Shown here: in pieces, positions 34,678 through 44,242 of the stretch
Numbering within the stretch: position 1 is the first letter of the stretch
Layout: every line of letters starts with the position of its first letter
NCBI RefSeq assembly: GCF_002101965.1
Contig: NZ_LQQA01000030.1
Location: 186,001 to 250,000 of the forward strand
Reading direction: 5' to 3'
Length of the DNA stretch: 64,000 nucleotides
DNA from: Mycolicibacterium wolinskyi
Lineage (GTDB): Bacteria; Actinomycetota; Actinomycetes; Mycobacteriales; Mycobacteriaceae
The notes under the pieces: model-generated
What the model was told of the DNA's origin: nothing
What the model saw: the letters and a program-made list of their open reading frames with translations, nothing else
Databases searched by the model: none
Translations under genes and position numbers: made by a program

Positions 34678-36054
34678 ATGACCGACGTTCGTTCCACCAC
34701 ACACCCCGGCTCGAAGCCGACAGGCCACGACAGCGGCACGCCGCTGGGGCTGGCAGCGCTGCTGGCGGGGACAGTGGTCGGCACCGTGAGCAACAACGTC
34801 GTGAACGTGCCACTCGACGCGATCATCGACGAGTTCGACGCTCCACTGGGCAACGGGGTGTTCGTGGTGGTCGGCTTCCTGGTCTGCTTCGCGGCGACGA
34901 TACCGCTGGCCGGATGGTTCGGCGACCGATTCGGCCGCAGGCGGGTGTACTGCGCGGCCCTGCTGGCGACCGCGGTCTGCGCCGTCGGTGCCGCAACGGC
35001 ACCGTCGCTGCCGCTGTTGATCGCCTGGCGATCGGCGGGCGGGGTCGCCGCGGCCGCGTTCGCCCCGGCTGTCATGGGCCTGATCGCGTGGATGTTCTCG
35101 GGCGAACGCCGAGGCCGCGCGATGGGCGCATGGGCGTCGGCGAACGGTATCGGCCAGGCGGTCGGCCCCAGCCTCGGCGGCCTGGTGGCTGATACCTGGG
35201 GTTGGCGGTGGGTGTTCGTCCCGCTGGTCCCGGTGGCCCTGGCCGGTTTCGCCGGAACACTGCGCTACGTGCCGCGCTATCGGGGCGTCAAGATGTCGTT
35301 CGACCTGGCCGGGGCGGCCGCGTTGACGATCGGTTCGGCGTTGCTGATGCTCGCGCTCGCGGTGGTGTCACGGCCCGACGTCAGCGGCTGGCTCATCGCG
35401 GGCACGGCGGCCGCCGCCGTGGCCGCACTGGCCTGGTTCGGCTGGCACTGCAGGCGTGCCGAGAGTCCGTTCGTCGACGTCCGGCTCATCAGCGAGTCGC
35501 GGTTCGTCCGCAGCTGCCTCGCGGCGTTTGCCCAGATGTTCTGTCTCGGTGCGACATTGCTCGCGGTGCCGCTCTATCTGGTCGGCAACTCGGTGTCGAT
35601 CTCGGCCGCGGGATTCGTGCTGTTCACGGTTCCCGCCGCGATGGCGCTCCTCGGCCCGGGGGTGGGGCGGTGGCAGGACCGGCTCGGGCCGAGGCGCGTG
35701 TTGCGGACCGGCCTGGTGTTGTTGCTGGGTGCCCAGGTCGGCATGGCGGTGGTCGTGGCGCAGGATCGGATCGTCCTGCCCGCGTTGATCGCGGTGTTGG
35801 TGACCGGCGGGATCGGCATCGCGTTGGTGCAGACACCGGCGGCCACCGGCGCGACGCGCTCGCCCGCCGGTGCGCAGGGCACCGGGCTCGGCTTGTTCAA
35901 TCTCGTTCGGTTCGGTGGTTCGGCATGCGGTGCGGCGTGGGTCGCGGTCGCGCTCGACGTGGCGGGCTACCCGGCGGTGTTCGCCGCGTGTGCGGTGATC
36001 GTGACGCTCGGGCTGGCCGGATCGTTCTTCGGTCCCGACCCGCAGCCGGTGTGA
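34678..36054 (+). CDS. MFS transporter
   Basis: A 458-aa MFS protein of about 14 predicted helices. The loop 2-3 motif GWFGDRFGRRR is present, as is GQAVGPSLGGLVADTWGWRW. The start is uncertain: in-frame initiation codons at 34651, 34663 and 34678 are possible and none has an ideal ribosome binding site. It is divergent from the permease and its stop abuts the PucR stop. It may move a substrate or product of the island. Confidence 0.8.
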   Translation: MTDVRSTTHPGSKPTGHDSGTPLGLAALLAGTVVGTVSNNVVNVPLDAIIDEFDAPLGNGVFVVVGFLVCFAATIPLAGWFGDRFGRRRVYCAALLATAVCAVGAATAPSLPLLIAWRSAGGVAAAAFAPAVMGLIAWMFSGERRGRAMGAWASANGIGQAVGPSLGGLVADTWGWRWVFVPLVPVALAGFAGTLRYVPRYRGVKMSFDLAGAAALTIGSALLMLALAVVSRPDVSGWLIAGTAAAAVAALAWFGWHCRRAESPFVDVRLISESRFVRSCLAAFAQMFCLGATLLAVPLYLVGNSVSISAAGFVLFTVPAAMALLGPGVGRWQDRLGPRRVLRTGLVLLLGAQVGMAVVVAQDRIVLPALIAVLVTGGIGIALVQTPAATGATRSPAGAQGTGLGLFNLVRFGGSACGAAWVAVALDVAGYPAVFAACAVIVTLGLAGSFFGPDPQPV

Positions 36055-37722
36055 TCAGCGGAAGCTGGCTTCCCGGTCGATCGCCGAGTGCACCTCGTCG
36101 AGGAGGTCGAGCCGGATCGCCAGCCACACCGTGAACTGGTTTTCCGGGACGCGGATGTCCATGCCGAGCAGCCGTGAGATCCGGTCCAGCTTGGCCAGCA
36201 TGGTGTTGCGATGCACGTTGAGCACGCGCGCGGTGGCGTTCACGTTGCCGCCCTCGCTCAGGTAGGCGCTGAGTGTCTCCAACAGGTCGGGTCCGGACCG
36301 CAACGGCCCCAACATGTCTCGCACCAGCTGGCGACTCTGCTCGGTTTCGGCCACCTGGGCGAGCACGGTGAAGCCACGCAATTCTTGATACGACGTGGCG
36401 CCGGTGCGGTGCAGGCGCCGCGCGATGCCGAGTGCGACGCGGGCTTCGCGATAGCTCTCCCTGACCTCGCTCGCGCCGAGCGCCGGCCGACCGTACGCCA
36501 CCGGGGCACGCAGGCCGCGCCGCCGCTCCAGCTCGAGCGACATGGCCTGCGCGTACTCGTCCATCTCGGCGCGCATGGCCGGGCCGTCCTGGCTGCGCAG
36601 CGTGCGGACCACGACGAGCACGTCGCCGATCACCGTGACGTAGGCGTGTACCGCCGGGTGCGGTGCGACGCCTGCGGCATACCGGGCCAGGCGGACCATG
36701 CTCGCGGTCGGATTGTCGACGCGGCGGGGCAGCACCCCGGGAGCCACGAAGACCCCGAACCGGGCGTCGAGTTCGATGTCGTGGTGCTCGGCGCGGGCGC
36801 GCATGTCGTGTTCGCTGGAGAAGCTGCCGTGCACCAGGGCCTGGACGAAGTCGCCCCTGGCGCGTTCCTCGGCCTCGTCGACGCTGCGTTGCCGCAACAT
36901 CTCCGAACCGATGATCGCGGTCGCCTGCTCGGTCAGTACCGAATACCTGGCGAGATCATGGCTGCCGGGGTGTGGGTCGGGTACCAGGATCACGACCCAG
37001 CCTTCGAACGACTTGCCGAGCCGGATCGCGCTCGCGACACACGTCCAGGTGCTGTCGTGCAGACCGGTGATCGGCTGGATGCGGGTGTCGTGCCCGTCGG
37101 AGCGCCGTTCGGCGGCAGGCACATCGGCGGCGAGCATATCGTTCACCGAATCAGCAAGCGGTGCAAGGGTTTCGGGTGTCAGCCCGGTGTGTGCGACCAC
37201 GTGTCCTCGGGCGTCCAGCGCGACCGCGGGGTTGCGCGCCAGGTTGGACACCTCCCGGACCAGGATCTGCAGCCCGGCACCGCGATGGAACAAGCCGGCA
37301 AGCGACGCGTGCACGTGCGTCGAGTACCGCATGACGTGGACTTCCTGGCTGAGCGCGCGCTCGGCCAGTAGCCGGTTGAGGGCGGCGAAACCGACCGGTA
37401 TCCCGAGCTCGACGACCACCAGGCCGGTGGGCAGCCGCCCCAGATCTGGCGGGATGACGCCGTCGACGAGCAGCGTGGTCGCGCCCCGCGCGGTCAGTGC
37501 CGACAGCGCAGCGCCGTTTGCCACCAACGACTCCGGCCGGGCGTAGACCGCCACGGCGTCGAGCGGGTCATGCTGCGACAGCACCTCGTTGAGCGGCAAC
37601 ACCCACGTGAGTTCCCGGTCGAGTCGGTCGGTGCCGGCGACCACCCGGGCGCCGGACATGAGCGACTCGTCCAGCAGTCCCTGCACAGTCATGCGGCCGG
37701 TGCCGGTCGGTGGTTCTGTCAT
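36055..37722 (-). CDS. PucR-family transcriptional regulator
   Basis: A 555-aa regulator. The N-terminal PucR domain covers about residues 10-135, a CdaR GGDEF-like central domain about 290-430, and the C-terminal PucR helix-turn-helix (GGNVNATARVLNVHRNTMLA) about 480-535. PucR proteins activate purine, allantoin, amine or amino-acid catabolic operons in response to substrate. It is divergent from the diiron-oxidase operon at 37909, the natural target. Confidence 0.88.
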   Translation of the reverse strand: MTEPPTGTGRMTVQGLLDESLMSGARVVAGTDRLDRELTWVLPLNEVLSQHDPLDAVAVYARPESLVANGAALSALTARGATTLLVDGVIPPDLGRLPTGLVVVELGIPVGFAALNRLLAERALSQEVHVMRYSTHVHASLAGLFHRGAGLQILVREVSNLARNPAVALDARGHVVAHTGLTPETLAPLADSVNDMLAADVPAAERRSDGHDTRIQPITGLHDSTWTCVASAIRLGKSFEGWVVILVPDPHPGSHDLARYSVLTEQATAIIGSEMLRQRSVDEAEERARGDFVQALVHGSFSSEHDMRARAEHHDIELDARFGVFVAPGVLPRRVDNPTASMVRLARYAAGVAPHPAVHAYVTVIGDVLVVVRTLRSQDGPAMRAEMDEYAQAMSLELERRRGLRAPVAYGRPALGASEVRESYREARVALGIARRLHRTGATSYQELRGFTVLAQVAETEQSRQLVRDMLGPLRSGPDLLETLSAYLSEGGNVNATARVLNVHRNTMLAKLDRISRLLGMDIRVPENQFTVWLAIRLDLLDEVHSAIDREASFR

Positions 37723-37780
37723 GTCAAACCCCGTGCTCTTTTGTGCGTTGTGTATCGATTACCGGACGTGTCGGCACAGA

Positions 37781-37791
37781 CACCATGTGCA
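37781..37791 (+). promoter_or_regulatory. Candidate PucR box CACCATGTGCA
   Basis: An 11-nt exact repeat of 34417-34427, in the 186-bp gap between pucR and the catabolic operon. ACCATGTG also occurs on the minus strand at 44720-44713, upstream of the second permease. One copy upstream of each transcription unit of the island suggests a shared operator. Confidence 0.45.
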
Positions 37792-37908
37792 ACTTAACCG
37801 TCATCGGCCACAGATTCAGGTCATATTAACCATCCCATCGGGGACCTGCTCGTTGATAGACATTCCAGCGTCAGCCGACACCGACTGCCGCGAGAGAGCG
37901 AAAGATCA

Positions 37909-38361
37909 ATGCATCGAATTCACCGCATCACCCTCGACGACGCGTTGCCACTGCTAGCCGCGGGTCGCGCCAAGGCCGAGGAAATCGGCGTCAAGCAAAC
38001 CCTGTGCATCTGCGACGACGGCGGCAACGTCCTTGCGCTGCACCGGTTGCCGGGCGCCCGCCTGACCGGTGTGGACATCGCGATCGCCAAGGCGTTCACC
38101 GCCGCAGGGCATGAGCGCGCCACGCATCTATTCAACGAGCCGCCCAACGGCCCGGCACTGCCCGGCAACGAGGCGTTCGGCATCAGCCACATGCTGCCCG
38201 GCAAGTTCGCGATTTTCGTCGGCGGGTTTCCGCTGGTGTTCGACGGTCAGATCGTCGGCGGGGTCGGGATCAGCGGCGGCAACGGCGAACAGGACAAGGC
38301 CGTCGGCGCGGCGATCCTCGCGGAGTTCGATGCGCTGACCGCGTCGGTCGCCCGCGCTTGA
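37909..38361 (+). CDS. HbpS/GlcG-like (DUF336) protein
   Basis: A 150-aa protein of the HbpS/GlcG family. DALPLLAAGRAKAEEIGV, DDGGNVLALHRLPGARL and DGQIVGGVGISGGNGEQD are the family blocks. Relatives bind heme or sense redox, and many accompany catabolic oxidoreductases. It is the first gene of the operon divergent from pucR, with 119 bp before the diiron oxidase. The exact role is unknown. Confidence 0.8.
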   Translation: MHRIHRITLDDALPLLAAGRAKAEEIGVKQTLCICDDGGNVLALHRLPGARLTGVDIAIAKAFTAAGHERATHLFNEPPNGPALPGNEAFGISHMLPGKFAIFVGGFPLVFDGQIVGGVGISGGNGEQDKAVGAAILAEFDALTASVARA

Positions 38362-38480
38362 GCCGGTGTGCACGTTGACCCGGCAACGGCATCATCGCCG
38401 GTGATTGTGACCATCGCCGGTACCCGGCGCTCTAGCTAATGTCCCTGGTACCCAAGTGTTTTCACCGAAAGGATTGATCG

Positions 38481-39200
38481 ATGACCCAGCTGCTCGGGCG
38501 CGACGAGTTTCGCGCTGAACTCGAGAACGCCATCAAGGGCCGCGAGGCGAAGAACGCGTCGTTCTCCAAGGCATGGGCGGAAGGCAAGCTGAGCAAGCAG
38601 CACTTCGCGCGGTGGGCCGAGAACCACTACCACTATGTCGGGCCGTTCGCCGACTACCTGGCCAACATCTACTCCAACACCCCCGACCAGTTCACCGGCG
38701 CAAAGGATTTCACGCTCCAGAACATGTACGAGGAGGAGCTGGCCGACATCCGCCACACCGACCTGCTGATCAAGTTCGGTGAGGCCTGCGGCACGACCCG
38801 TGAGCGGATCGAGGATCCGTCGAACATGAACGCCATCACGCGCGGGCTGCAGGCGTGGTGCTATGCGGTGTCGCAGCGCGAACACTTCGTGGTGGCGACG
38901 GCGGCCCTGGTGGTCGGCCTGGAATCACAGGTGCCCAGCATCTACACCAAGCAGATCGTGCCGCTGCGCGAGGTGTACGGATTCACCGAGGACGAGATCG
39001 AGTTCTTCGATCTGCACATCACTTCCGATGTGGTGCACGGCGAACGCGGTTACCAGATCGTGCTCGACCACGCCGACACCCCGCAGTTGCAGCAGCGTTG
39101 CCTGCAACTGGTGCGCTGGGGCGCCGAGATGCGCTTCTCCTACACCAAGGGTCTCTACGACTACTACGTCGCACCGGACCTCGAATCGGCGTCCGTCTGA
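38481..39200 (+). CDS. Heme-oxygenase-like diiron oxidase (HDO; TenA/PqqC fold)
   Basis: A 239-aa all-helical protein. The six HDO ligands are complete and correctly spaced: Glu85 and His92 in EELADIRH, Glu148 in GLESQVP, and His179, Asp183, His186 in HITSDVVH. This matches CADD, UndA, SznF and BesC, O2-activating enzymes that cleave C-C or C-N bonds or hydroxylate amines. It is not TenA thiaminase, which lacks the metal site. A Rieske ferredoxin and its reductase follow directly, suggesting dedicated electron supply. Substrate unknown. Confidence 0.85.
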   Translation: MTQLLGRDEFRAELENAIKGREAKNASFSKAWAEGKLSKQHFARWAENHYHYVGPFADYLANIYSNTPDQFTGAKDFTLQNMYEEELADIRHTDLLIKFGEACGTTRERIEDPSNMNAITRGLQAWCYAVSQREHFVVATAALVVGLESQVPSIYTKQIVPLREVYGFTEDEIEFFDLHITSDVVHGERGYQIVLDHADTPQLQQRCLQLVRWGAEMRFSYTKGLYDYYVAPDLESASV

Positions 39201-39234
39201 TCTGACCCCGCCGCCTCGGCAGAAAGGTTGAGCT

Positions 39235-39612
39235 GTGACCACGGATTGGATTGCGGTGGCGAGTACCAAGGAACTCGCCCGTCGCCGCAAGCTGCGCGTC
39301 ACGCTGGATGGTTCGGACGGCGCCGCCGGCCTGGCCATCGCGCTGTTCGAGGCGGCGGGACAGGTATATGCGTTCGCCGACAGCTGCATTCACCAGGACC
39401 GCTCCCTGGCGAAGGGAACGCTGCTGCACGGCAAGGTCATCTGCCCCGGCCATCAGTGGCAGTTCGACCTGGAAACCGGATATGAGGAAAGCCAGGACCG
39501 TTGCCAACCCACCTATCCGGTCCGGGTCGAGGACGGCACCGTCTACGTCAACCCCACGGCGCGGATGAGCGCGGTGGCCACCGGGTCTGACGGAAAGGAA
39601 GCACAGCCATGA
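39235..39612 (+). CDS. Rieske [2Fe-2S] ferredoxin 1
   Basis: A 125-aa Rieske protein, GTG start. Cluster ligands are Cys-His in SCIHQDRSL and CPGHQW, about 17 residues apart. A 30-residue N-terminal segment precedes the domain. It lies 34 bp after the diiron oxidase and overlaps the reductase by 4 bp (ATGA), so it most likely passes electrons from that reductase to the oxidase. Confidence 0.9.
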   Translation: MTTDWIAVASTKELARRRKLRVTLDGSDGAAGLAIALFEAAGQVYAFADSCIHQDRSLAKGTLLHGKVICPGHQWQFDLETGYEESQDRCQPTYPVRVEDGTVYVNPTARMSAVATGSDGKEAQP

Positions 39613-40838
39613 CCAGCCGGACATTCGTCACCGTCGGAGCGGGCCAGACCGCCGCGGTGGCCGCCCGTACGCTGCGAAGGCGCGGATTCGACGGCCGCAT
39701 CGTGCTCGTCGGCGACGAACCGTACGCGCCGTACCAGCGGCCGCCGTTGTCGAAGGAGTTTCTCGCCGGCACAGACACATTCGATTCGCTGGAGATTCTC
39801 CCGGAGACCTGGCGCGCCGACAACGACGTCGAGATTCTGACCGGTGCCGAGGTGACCCGCGTCGACGCGAGCACCCGCAGCGTCGAACTCGCCGGCCGTG
39901 CGCCCATCCAGGCGGATGCGGTGCTGTTCGCCACCGGTGGACGGCCCCGGGCGCTTCCAGTGCCCGGTCCGCGGCCGGAGCTCGTGCACTACCTGCGCAC
40001 CGTCGAGGATGCGCAGCGGCTGCAGACCGCACTCACGGCCGGCAGGCGGCTGGCGATCATCGGCGCGGGGTTCATCGGACTCGAAATCGCCGCGACCGCA
40101 AAGAACCTCGGTGTCGATGTCACGGTTCTGGAGGCCGCGCAGGTGCCGCTGGGCGGCATTCTCGGGCCGCGCATCGGTGCCGAGGTGGCCCGCATCCACC
40201 GCGACCACGGTATCGATCTCCGCACCGGCGTCGGCGTCGACGGGATGCGCACCACCGCAGACGGGGTTGTCGTGACCTGTGGGGGTGGGCAGCCGATCGA
40301 GGCCGATGCGGTGGTGATCGGTATCGGCATCACGCCCAACACGGCGGTGGCGTCGGCGTCGGGACTGGCGGTCGACGACGGCATCGTCGTCGACGAGCAG
40401 GGCCGCACCTCGATTACCGGTATCTACGCGGCAGGCGACGTCGCGCGGCGCTACTCGACGCGGGCGGGTCGTCACGTCCGCCACGACCACTTCGACAACG
40501 CCAACAAACAAGGTGCTGCCGTGGCCAACGCGATGCTGGGCCGCGACGCCGTCAACGACGATGCCCCGTGGTGCTGGTCGGACCAGTACGACCACAACAT
40601 CCAATTCCTCGGCGCGGCAACCGCCGACGTGGTCATCCGCGGCGACGTCGACGCTCTCGACTTCACCGCTTTCTATGTCGATGACGACGCCCTGCGCGGG
40701 GTGTTCACGGTCGACCGCGGCGAGGACGTGATGGTGGGACGCGAGCTGCTCGGCCGCCGGGTCGAGCGTGCCGTGCTCGAGGACGAGGACGCCGACCTGT
40801 GGGATCTCGTGGATACCGAGGAGGTGGTGAGCGGATGA
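39609..40838 (+). CDS. FAD-dependent ferredoxin reductase
   Basis: A 409-aa flavoprotein of the NAD(P)H-ferredoxin reductase type used by oxygenases. The FAD motif VGAGQTAAVAARTLRR is at the N-terminus, the NAD-binding motif IIGAGFIGLEIAATAKNLG near residue 145, and the second FAD motif GIYAAGDVARRY near residue 270. A C-terminal reductase domain (WSDQYDHNIQFLG) follows. It is translationally coupled to the Rieske gene upstream and overlaps the aldehyde dehydrogenase start by 4 bp. Confidence 0.92.
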   Translation: MTSRTFVTVGAGQTAAVAARTLRRRGFDGRIVLVGDEPYAPYQRPPLSKEFLAGTDTFDSLEILPETWRADNDVEILTGAEVTRVDASTRSVELAGRAPIQADAVLFATGGRPRALPVPGPRPELVHYLRTVEDAQRLQTALTAGRRLAIIGAGFIGLEIAATAKNLGVDVTVLEAAQVPLGGILGPRIGAEVARIHRDHGIDLRTGVGVDGMRTTADGVVVTCGGGQPIEADAVVIGIGITPNTAVASASGLAVDDGIVVDEQGRTSITGIYAAGDVARRYSTRAGRHVRHDHFDNANKQGAAVANAMLGRDAVNDDAPWCWSDQYDHNIQFLGAATADVVIRGDVDALDFTAFYVDDDALRGVFTVDRGEDVMVGRELLGRRVERAVLEDEDADLWDLVDTEEVVSG

Positions 40839-42274
40839 TCCAAGGCGCCAACTTCATCGACGGGCAGTGGGTTCCGGCGGTCTCCGGCCGGACCTTTCAG
40901 CGGCACAACCCCGCCGACCCCGACGAGCTGATCGGCACGTTTCCGGCGTCGGATGCGGCCGACGTCCGCGCCGCGGTCGACGCGCTGGAGAAAGCGGCGC
41001 CCGAGTGGGCGGCGACGCCGCCGGAGCGGCGTGCCGCGATCCTGGAATCCGCGGCAGCACAACTGGAATCCCGGGCCGACACGCTGATCGCCGAACTGGT
41101 GGCCGAAGAGGGCAAGACCAAAGCCGAAGCCACCATGGAGGTCAGCCGGACCCCGGCGAACCTGCGCTTCTACGCGGGCGAGGCGACGCGCACCACCGGC
41201 TCCACCTATCCCTCGGCGGGGGACAACCTCGTCTACACGCTGCGCGAACCGGTCGGCATCGTCGCCGCGATCACGCCGTGGAACTTCCCGTTCAACATCC
41301 CGTCCCGCAAGATCGGCCCCGCGCTGGCCGCCGGTAATCCGGTGCTGTACAAGCCATCCGAGGTGACACCGCTGATGGGCCAGCGTCTCGTCGAGGCGCT
41401 GCTGGACGGCGGGCTGCCGCCTGCCGCGATCGCGCTGGTGCAGGGGGACGGAACCGCGGGTGCGGCCGTCGCGGCCGATCCGCGGGTCGCGGCCGTGACG
41501 TTCACGGGCTCCACCAGGGTGGGCCGGGCGATCCATCGCGAGGTGGGTCCGGAGCGGCGCGTGCAGTTGGAGATGGGCGGCAAGAACCCGGTGGTGGTTG
41601 CCGCCGACGCCGACCTCGACGGCGCCGCCGCGCTGATCGTCAAGGGCGCGTTCGGGCTGAGTGGACAGGCCTGCACCGGGACGAGTCGCGTCGTCGCGGT
41701 CGATGCCGTCCACGACGCCCTGCTGGAGCGGGTGATCGCGAAAACCGAAACGTTGCAGGTCGGTCCGGGCAACCAGCCGGGGGTGAACATGGGCCCGCTG
41801 GCCAGTGCCGACCAGCTCGACAAGTTCCTGCACTATGTGCAGGCCGGAGTCGCCGAGGGCGCGACGCTGCGCTGCGGCGGTACCACCGTCGGCGAGCGCG
41901 GATTCTTCGTTCGGCCCACGGTGTTCGCCGATGCGCTGCCCACCATGCGCATCGTCGCCGAGGAGGTGTTCGGACCCCTCGTCGCATTCCAGCGGGCGGC
42001 GACCCTCGATGAGGCGGTCGCGTTGGCCAATGCGACGGAGTACGGGTTGAGCGCCGCGATCGTCACGTCCGACCTCGCCACCGCAACCCACTTCGCGCGT
42101 CAGTCGCGGACCGGGCTGGTCAAGATCAACCAGCCGACCACCGGCATGGCGATGAACGCCCCGTTCGGCGGCTACAAGTCGTCGAGTACCCAGACGTACA
42201 AGGAACAAGCGGGCGCGACGCTCATGGAGTTCTACACGCTCGAAAAAACCGTCTACCTCAACCCGGCCGTTTAA
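40835..42274 (+). CDS. NAD(P)-dependent aldehyde dehydrogenase
   Basis: A 479-aa ALDH. It has ITPWNFPFNIPSRKIGPALA, the cofactor site FTGSTRVGR, the general base Glu in LEMGGKNP and the nucleophile Cys in FGLSGQACTGTSR. GAGGAGG precedes ATG 40835, which overlaps the reductase stop (ATGA). It would oxidise the aldehyde left by oxidative cleavage, for example a semialdehyde. Its exact substrate is unknown. Confidence 0.92.
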   Translation: MIQGANFIDGQWVPAVSGRTFQRHNPADPDELIGTFPASDAADVRAAVDALEKAAPEWAATPPERRAAILESAAAQLESRADTLIAELVAEEGKTKAEATMEVSRTPANLRFYAGEATRTTGSTYPSAGDNLVYTLREPVGIVAAITPWNFPFNIPSRKIGPALAAGNPVLYKPSEVTPLMGQRLVEALLDGGLPPAAIALVQGDGTAGAAVAADPRVAAVTFTGSTRVGRAIHREVGPERRVQLEMGGKNPVVVAADADLDGAAALIVKGAFGLSGQACTGTSRVVAVDAVHDALLERVIAKTETLQVGPGNQPGVNMGPLASADQLDKFLHYVQAGVAEGATLRCGGTTVGERGFFVRPTVFADALPTMRIVAEEVFGPLVAFQRAATLDEAVALANATEYGLSAAIVTSDLATATHFARQSRTGLVKINQPTTGMAMNAPFGGYKSSSTQTYKEQAGATLMEFYTLEKTVYLNPAV

Positions 42275-42288
42275 CCACAGGAGCTGCA

Positions 42289-42642
42289 ATGGAATTCAAG
42301 CGAGTCGCCCGGTCGGGGCAGGTGCCCGAAGGCATCGTCCGGCGGTTCTTCGCCGACGACCACGAATTCGCGGTGGCTCGCCTCAACGGCAAGGCCTACG
42401 CGACCTCCAACTACTGCACGCACCTCGACTGCATGCTGTCGTCGGGAAAGCTCGTCGACGACGGCATCGGATGCTCCTGCCACGGCAGCGCGTTCGACCT
42501 CGAGACCGGCGAACCGATCTGCCCGCCCGCGACCGTCGCCATCAAGACCTACCCGGTGCAGGAACGCGATGGCGAGATCTTCGTCGGCGTCGAGGCAGGG
42601 GAGATGCCTGTCGGGCCGCGGCGCCGACGCAAGGGAGCGTGA
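42289..42642 (+). CDS. Rieske [2Fe-2S] ferredoxin 2
   Basis: A 117-aa Rieske protein with Cys-His pairs in NYCTHLDCML and CSCHGSAFD. It is shorter and clearly different from the one at 39235. Two Rieske proteins in one operon imply a second electron-requiring step or a relay. It starts 14 bp after the ALDH stop and ends 7 bp before the gamma-glutamyltransferase start. Confidence 0.9.
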   Translation: MEFKRVARSGQVPEGIVRRFFADDHEFAVARLNGKAYATSNYCTHLDCMLSSGKLVDDGIGCSCHGSAFDLETGEPICPPATVAIKTYPVQERDGEIFVGVEAGEMPVGPRRRRKGA

Positions 42643-42649
42643 TCGCGAC

Positions 42650-44242
42650 GTGACGACACTGCAGCGACCTTCAGCGCTGTCGGTCGGGGGCATGGTCAGC
42701 TCAAGTCACCCCGCCGCGAGTTTCGCGGGCGCCCGGGTGTTGTCGGCAGGCGGCAACGCCATCGACGCGACCCTGGCCATGGCGGCCATCACGTGGCTCA
42801 CGCTGCCGGGACAGTGCGGGATCGGCGGCGACGCCTTCGCGGTGGTACGCGAACCCGACGGACGCGTGTGGACCATCGGCGGCTCGGGTTTCGGCCCCGA
42901 CGGAGCAACCACGCAGTTCTACCTGGACCGCGGGATGGCGGCCATCCCGTTGGACGGCGCACTCGGCGTGACGGTGCCCGGCGCGCCCGCCGCGCTGGCG
43001 GCCATGCATGCGCACGGCGCGACCATCGCGCTCAGCGAGTTGTGGGAGCCCGCGGCGCGGCTCGCCGACACCGGCCCACCGTGTTCGGCGAAGACGGCCG
43101 CCGACGTCGACGAGGCACTCGCGGCGATCCGCGCCGACAGCGGGCTGGCCGCGGTGTACGCACCGACCGGAGAACCGGTGCGCATCGGCGATCGTGTCGG
43201 CCAACCGGATCTCGCGCGCACCATCCGCCGGATCGCGCGCGATCCCGGCGACTTCTACACCGGCGAGTTCGCACAGCGTGCGCTCGAGACGCTGACCGCG
43301 GCCGGCGCCCCGTTCAGCGGTGACGAATGGGCCGCCGGGGCGGTGGCCGTGCCCGAGCCCGCGATCACCGGCCGCTACGCAGGCGCCACCATCCACCAGA
43401 CGCCGTTGCCGACACCCGGCTGGATGGTGCTGCAACAAGCCGCGTTGTGTGATGGTGCCGTCGGATTCGCGCCGTGGCTCAGCGCCGAGGCCATCGACCG
43501 CATGGCCCGCGCGGCGCGGGCCGCGTTCGAGGACCGTTTCGCGCTCTGCGGCAGCGACACGTCCGGAGCACGAGATGTGTTGGAAACCAGCAGGATCCAA
43601 GCGCAGCGGAACGAGTTGTCCGGTGCGCGCCAGCTCGCGTTCCAGGTACGAGGCGGGGACACGACCTGTACGGTCGCCGTCGACTCCGAAGGCCGCGCGG
43701 TGACGTTCATCCACTCGCTCGGCTACACGTTCGGCGCCAAGCTGACGGTGCCGGGCACCGGGGTGGTGCTCAACAACCGGTTGGGCCGCGGCGCATACCT
43801 GATCCCCGGCCACCCGAACGAGCTTGCGCCGCGGCGCAAACCGCTGCACACGCTCAACGCCTGGATCGCCACCGGTGACGACGGCGAGCTGCTCGCGCTC
43901 GGCAGCATCCCGGGCGGCGACGGCCAGGTGCAGTGGAACATGCAGCTGATCTCCCACGTGTTCGACCACGGTCTCGACCCGGCGGCCGCCGTGTCCGCGC
44001 CGCGGTTCACGGTGTACCCCGGCTCCGACGCCGACGTGATCGGCCACCCCGCCGAACTGCGCGTCGAGGCGCGGATCCCCGACGAAACACGAAGCCGGCT
44101 CGAGCAACTCGGACACCGCGTCGTCGTCCAGCCGGCCTACGGTGCCGGCGGCAGCGCGCAGGTGATCTGCCGCGACGAACGCGGAGTTCTCAGCGGCGCC
44201 GCCGACCCCCGGCAGGAAGGCGTGGCAATCGGTGTCGACTGA
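42650..44242 (+). CDS. Gamma-glutamyltransferase-like Ntn hydrolase
   Basis: A 530-aa GGT-family protein, GTG start. GGMVSSSHPAASFAGARVL and AGGNAIDATLAMAA are the N-terminal family blocks. The autoprocessing Thr is in GGDTTCTVAVDSEGRAVT, and GTGVVLNNRLG and GGDGQVQWNMQLI lie beyond it. There is no signal peptide, so it appears cytosolic, unlike glutathione-degrading GGT. In catabolic operons such enzymes hydrolyse gamma-glutamyl amides or other small amides. It overlaps the RidA gene by 11 bp. Confidence 0.87.
   Translation: MTTLQRPSALSVGGMVSSSHPAASFAGARVLSAGGNAIDATLAMAAITWLTLPGQCGIGGDAFAVVREPDGRVWTIGGSGFGPDGATTQFYLDRGMAAIPLDGALGVTVPGAPAALAAMHAHGATIALSELWEPAARLADTGPPCSAKTAADVDEALAAIRADSGLAAVYAPTGEPVRIGDRVGQPDLARTIRRIARDPGDFYTGEFAQRALETLTAAGAPFSGDEWAAGAVAVPEPAITGRYAGATIHQTPLPTPGWMVLQQAALCDGAVGFAPWLSAEAIDRMARAARAAFEDRFALCGSDTSGARDVLETSRIQAQRNELSGARQLAFQVRGGDTTCTVAVDSEGRAVTFIHSLGYTFGAKLTVPGTGVVLNNRLGRGAYLIPGHPNELAPRRKPLHTLNAWIATGDDGELLALGSIPGGDGQVQWNMQLISHVFDHGLDPAAAVSAPRFTVYPGSDADVIGHPAELRVEARIPDETRSRLEQLGHRVVVQPAYGAGGSAQVICRDERGVLSGAADPRQEGVAIGVD

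Noticed and set aside
38481..39200. TenA (thiaminase II) or PqqC annotation
   Set aside because: The six diiron ligands of the HDO family are present and no thiamine or PQQ genes are adjacent.
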